Shown here piece after piece: positions 5,260-5,504 of a DNA stretch of 5,504 bases. This stretch comes from Alphaproteobacteria bacterium (GTDB lineage Bacteria; Pseudomonadota; Alphaproteobacteria; Rhizobiales; Hyphomicrobiaceae). The position numbers were made by a program, and so were the translations under genes. How positions within the stretch are numbered: position 1 is the stretch's first letter; every line of letters starts with the position of its first letter. The notes under the pieces were generated by a model that saw only the letters and a program-made list of their open reading frames with translations, did not search any database and was not told the origin of the DNA. The stretch lies in NCBI GenBank assembly GCA_022600335.1, contig JAHZKN010000243.1:1-5504 (forward strand), given 5' to 3'.

Positions 5260-5504
5260 CTAGGCAGCCGTTTTTTCATCTATGTGATCAGGGTCTGGAT
5301 ATAACTCATTCAGTGGCACGGAGAGACCATTGGATTGCACAACGCGGACATGAAAACGTTTGAGCGCACGTGCATGGTGTGCGCCACAAGAATGGGCGAT
5401 CAGGTTGACGCCATATGTGATTTTTTCTGCAAAGTTTTTGACGCGAATTGATTTCTCCTTTGGATCAAGCCCGCGTTGTAGGCGTCGATTATGCGTCGTG
5501 ATGC
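5260..5504 (-). CDS. FMN-binding glutamate-synthase-family protein, C-terminal end (cut by window end)
   Basis: An open minus-strand frame enters at the window end and stops with TAG at 5260-5262, giving 80 C-terminal residues. They begin ITTHNRRLQRGLDPKEKS, matching the family pattern in which a THN/ATQ-xxLQRGLxP segment follows the end of the FMN-binding glutamate synthase barrel. They continue with IAHSCGAHHARALKRFHVR (35-53) and QSNGLSVPLNELYPD (56-70), the usual tail of the stand-alone FMN-binding glutamate synthase family. These proteins resemble the ammonia-to-glutamate domain of GltB but lack the glutaminase domain, and their reactions are mostly untested. The start, FMN site and any cluster cysteines are outside the window. 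It is in the same orientation as egtB, whose start lies 165 bases downstream with its own candidate promoter, so co-transcription is possible but not required. A weak bulged hairpin (5237-5254) without a T-run follows the stop. Confidence 0.8.
   Translation of the reverse strand, partial: ITTHNRRLQRGLDPKEKSIRVKNFAEKITYGVNLIAHSCGAHHARALKRFHVRVVQSNGLSVPLNELYPDPDHIDEKTAA

Noticed and set aside
4854..5363. Plus-strand frame of 169 codons over the egtB start region
   Set aside because: It overlaps egtB and the glutamate-synthase-like gene on the opposite strand and shows no recognisable domain.

Overview
The window looks like a piece of an alphaproteobacterial chromosome, possibly Hyphomicrobiales. 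The clues are the style of the MBL-fold protein, the DM13 protein, the glutamate-synthase-like protein and the egtB-egtD pair, plus a base composition near 50% G+C. This placement rests on remembered family resemblance, not on a search. No mobile element, CRISPR array or phage gene is visible.

Layout, left to right: (1) the 5' part of an MBL-fold hydrolase gene on the minus strand, cut by the window start; (2) a divergent intergenic region of about 200 bases with one hairpin; (3) a complete SLC13/DASS-family transporter gene on the plus strand; (4) a short convergent gap with nested inverted repeats, then tRNA-Pro(CGG) on the minus strand; (5) a compact divergent control region, where a tRNA promoter overlaps the ribosome binding site of the next gene; (6) a small plus-strand gene for a membrane-anchored DM13-domain protein; (7) a convergent gap of 95 bases; (8) the minus-strand pair egtB-egtD for ergothioneine synthesis, only 2 bases apart; (9) the 3' end of an FMN-binding glutamate-synthase-family gene on the minus strand, cut by the window end. 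That last gene has no start codon in the window and is easily missed.

The best-understood unit is egtB-egtD. EgtD trimethylates histidine to hercynine. EgtB then joins hercynine to a cysteine donor in an iron- and oxygen-dependent sulfoxide-forming step. The final C-S lyase (EgtE or equivalent), and any EgtA or EgtC, are not in the window. EgtB carries a Tyr-Tyr pair in its DinB-like half that resembles the alternative active-site type described for the Chloracidobacterium enzyme. This raises the possibility of direct cysteine use without EgtA or EgtC. The other genes look like separate transcription units with no evident pathway link to ergothioneine. I saw no convincing undescribed system. 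The more unusual details are in the control DNA around the tRNA.
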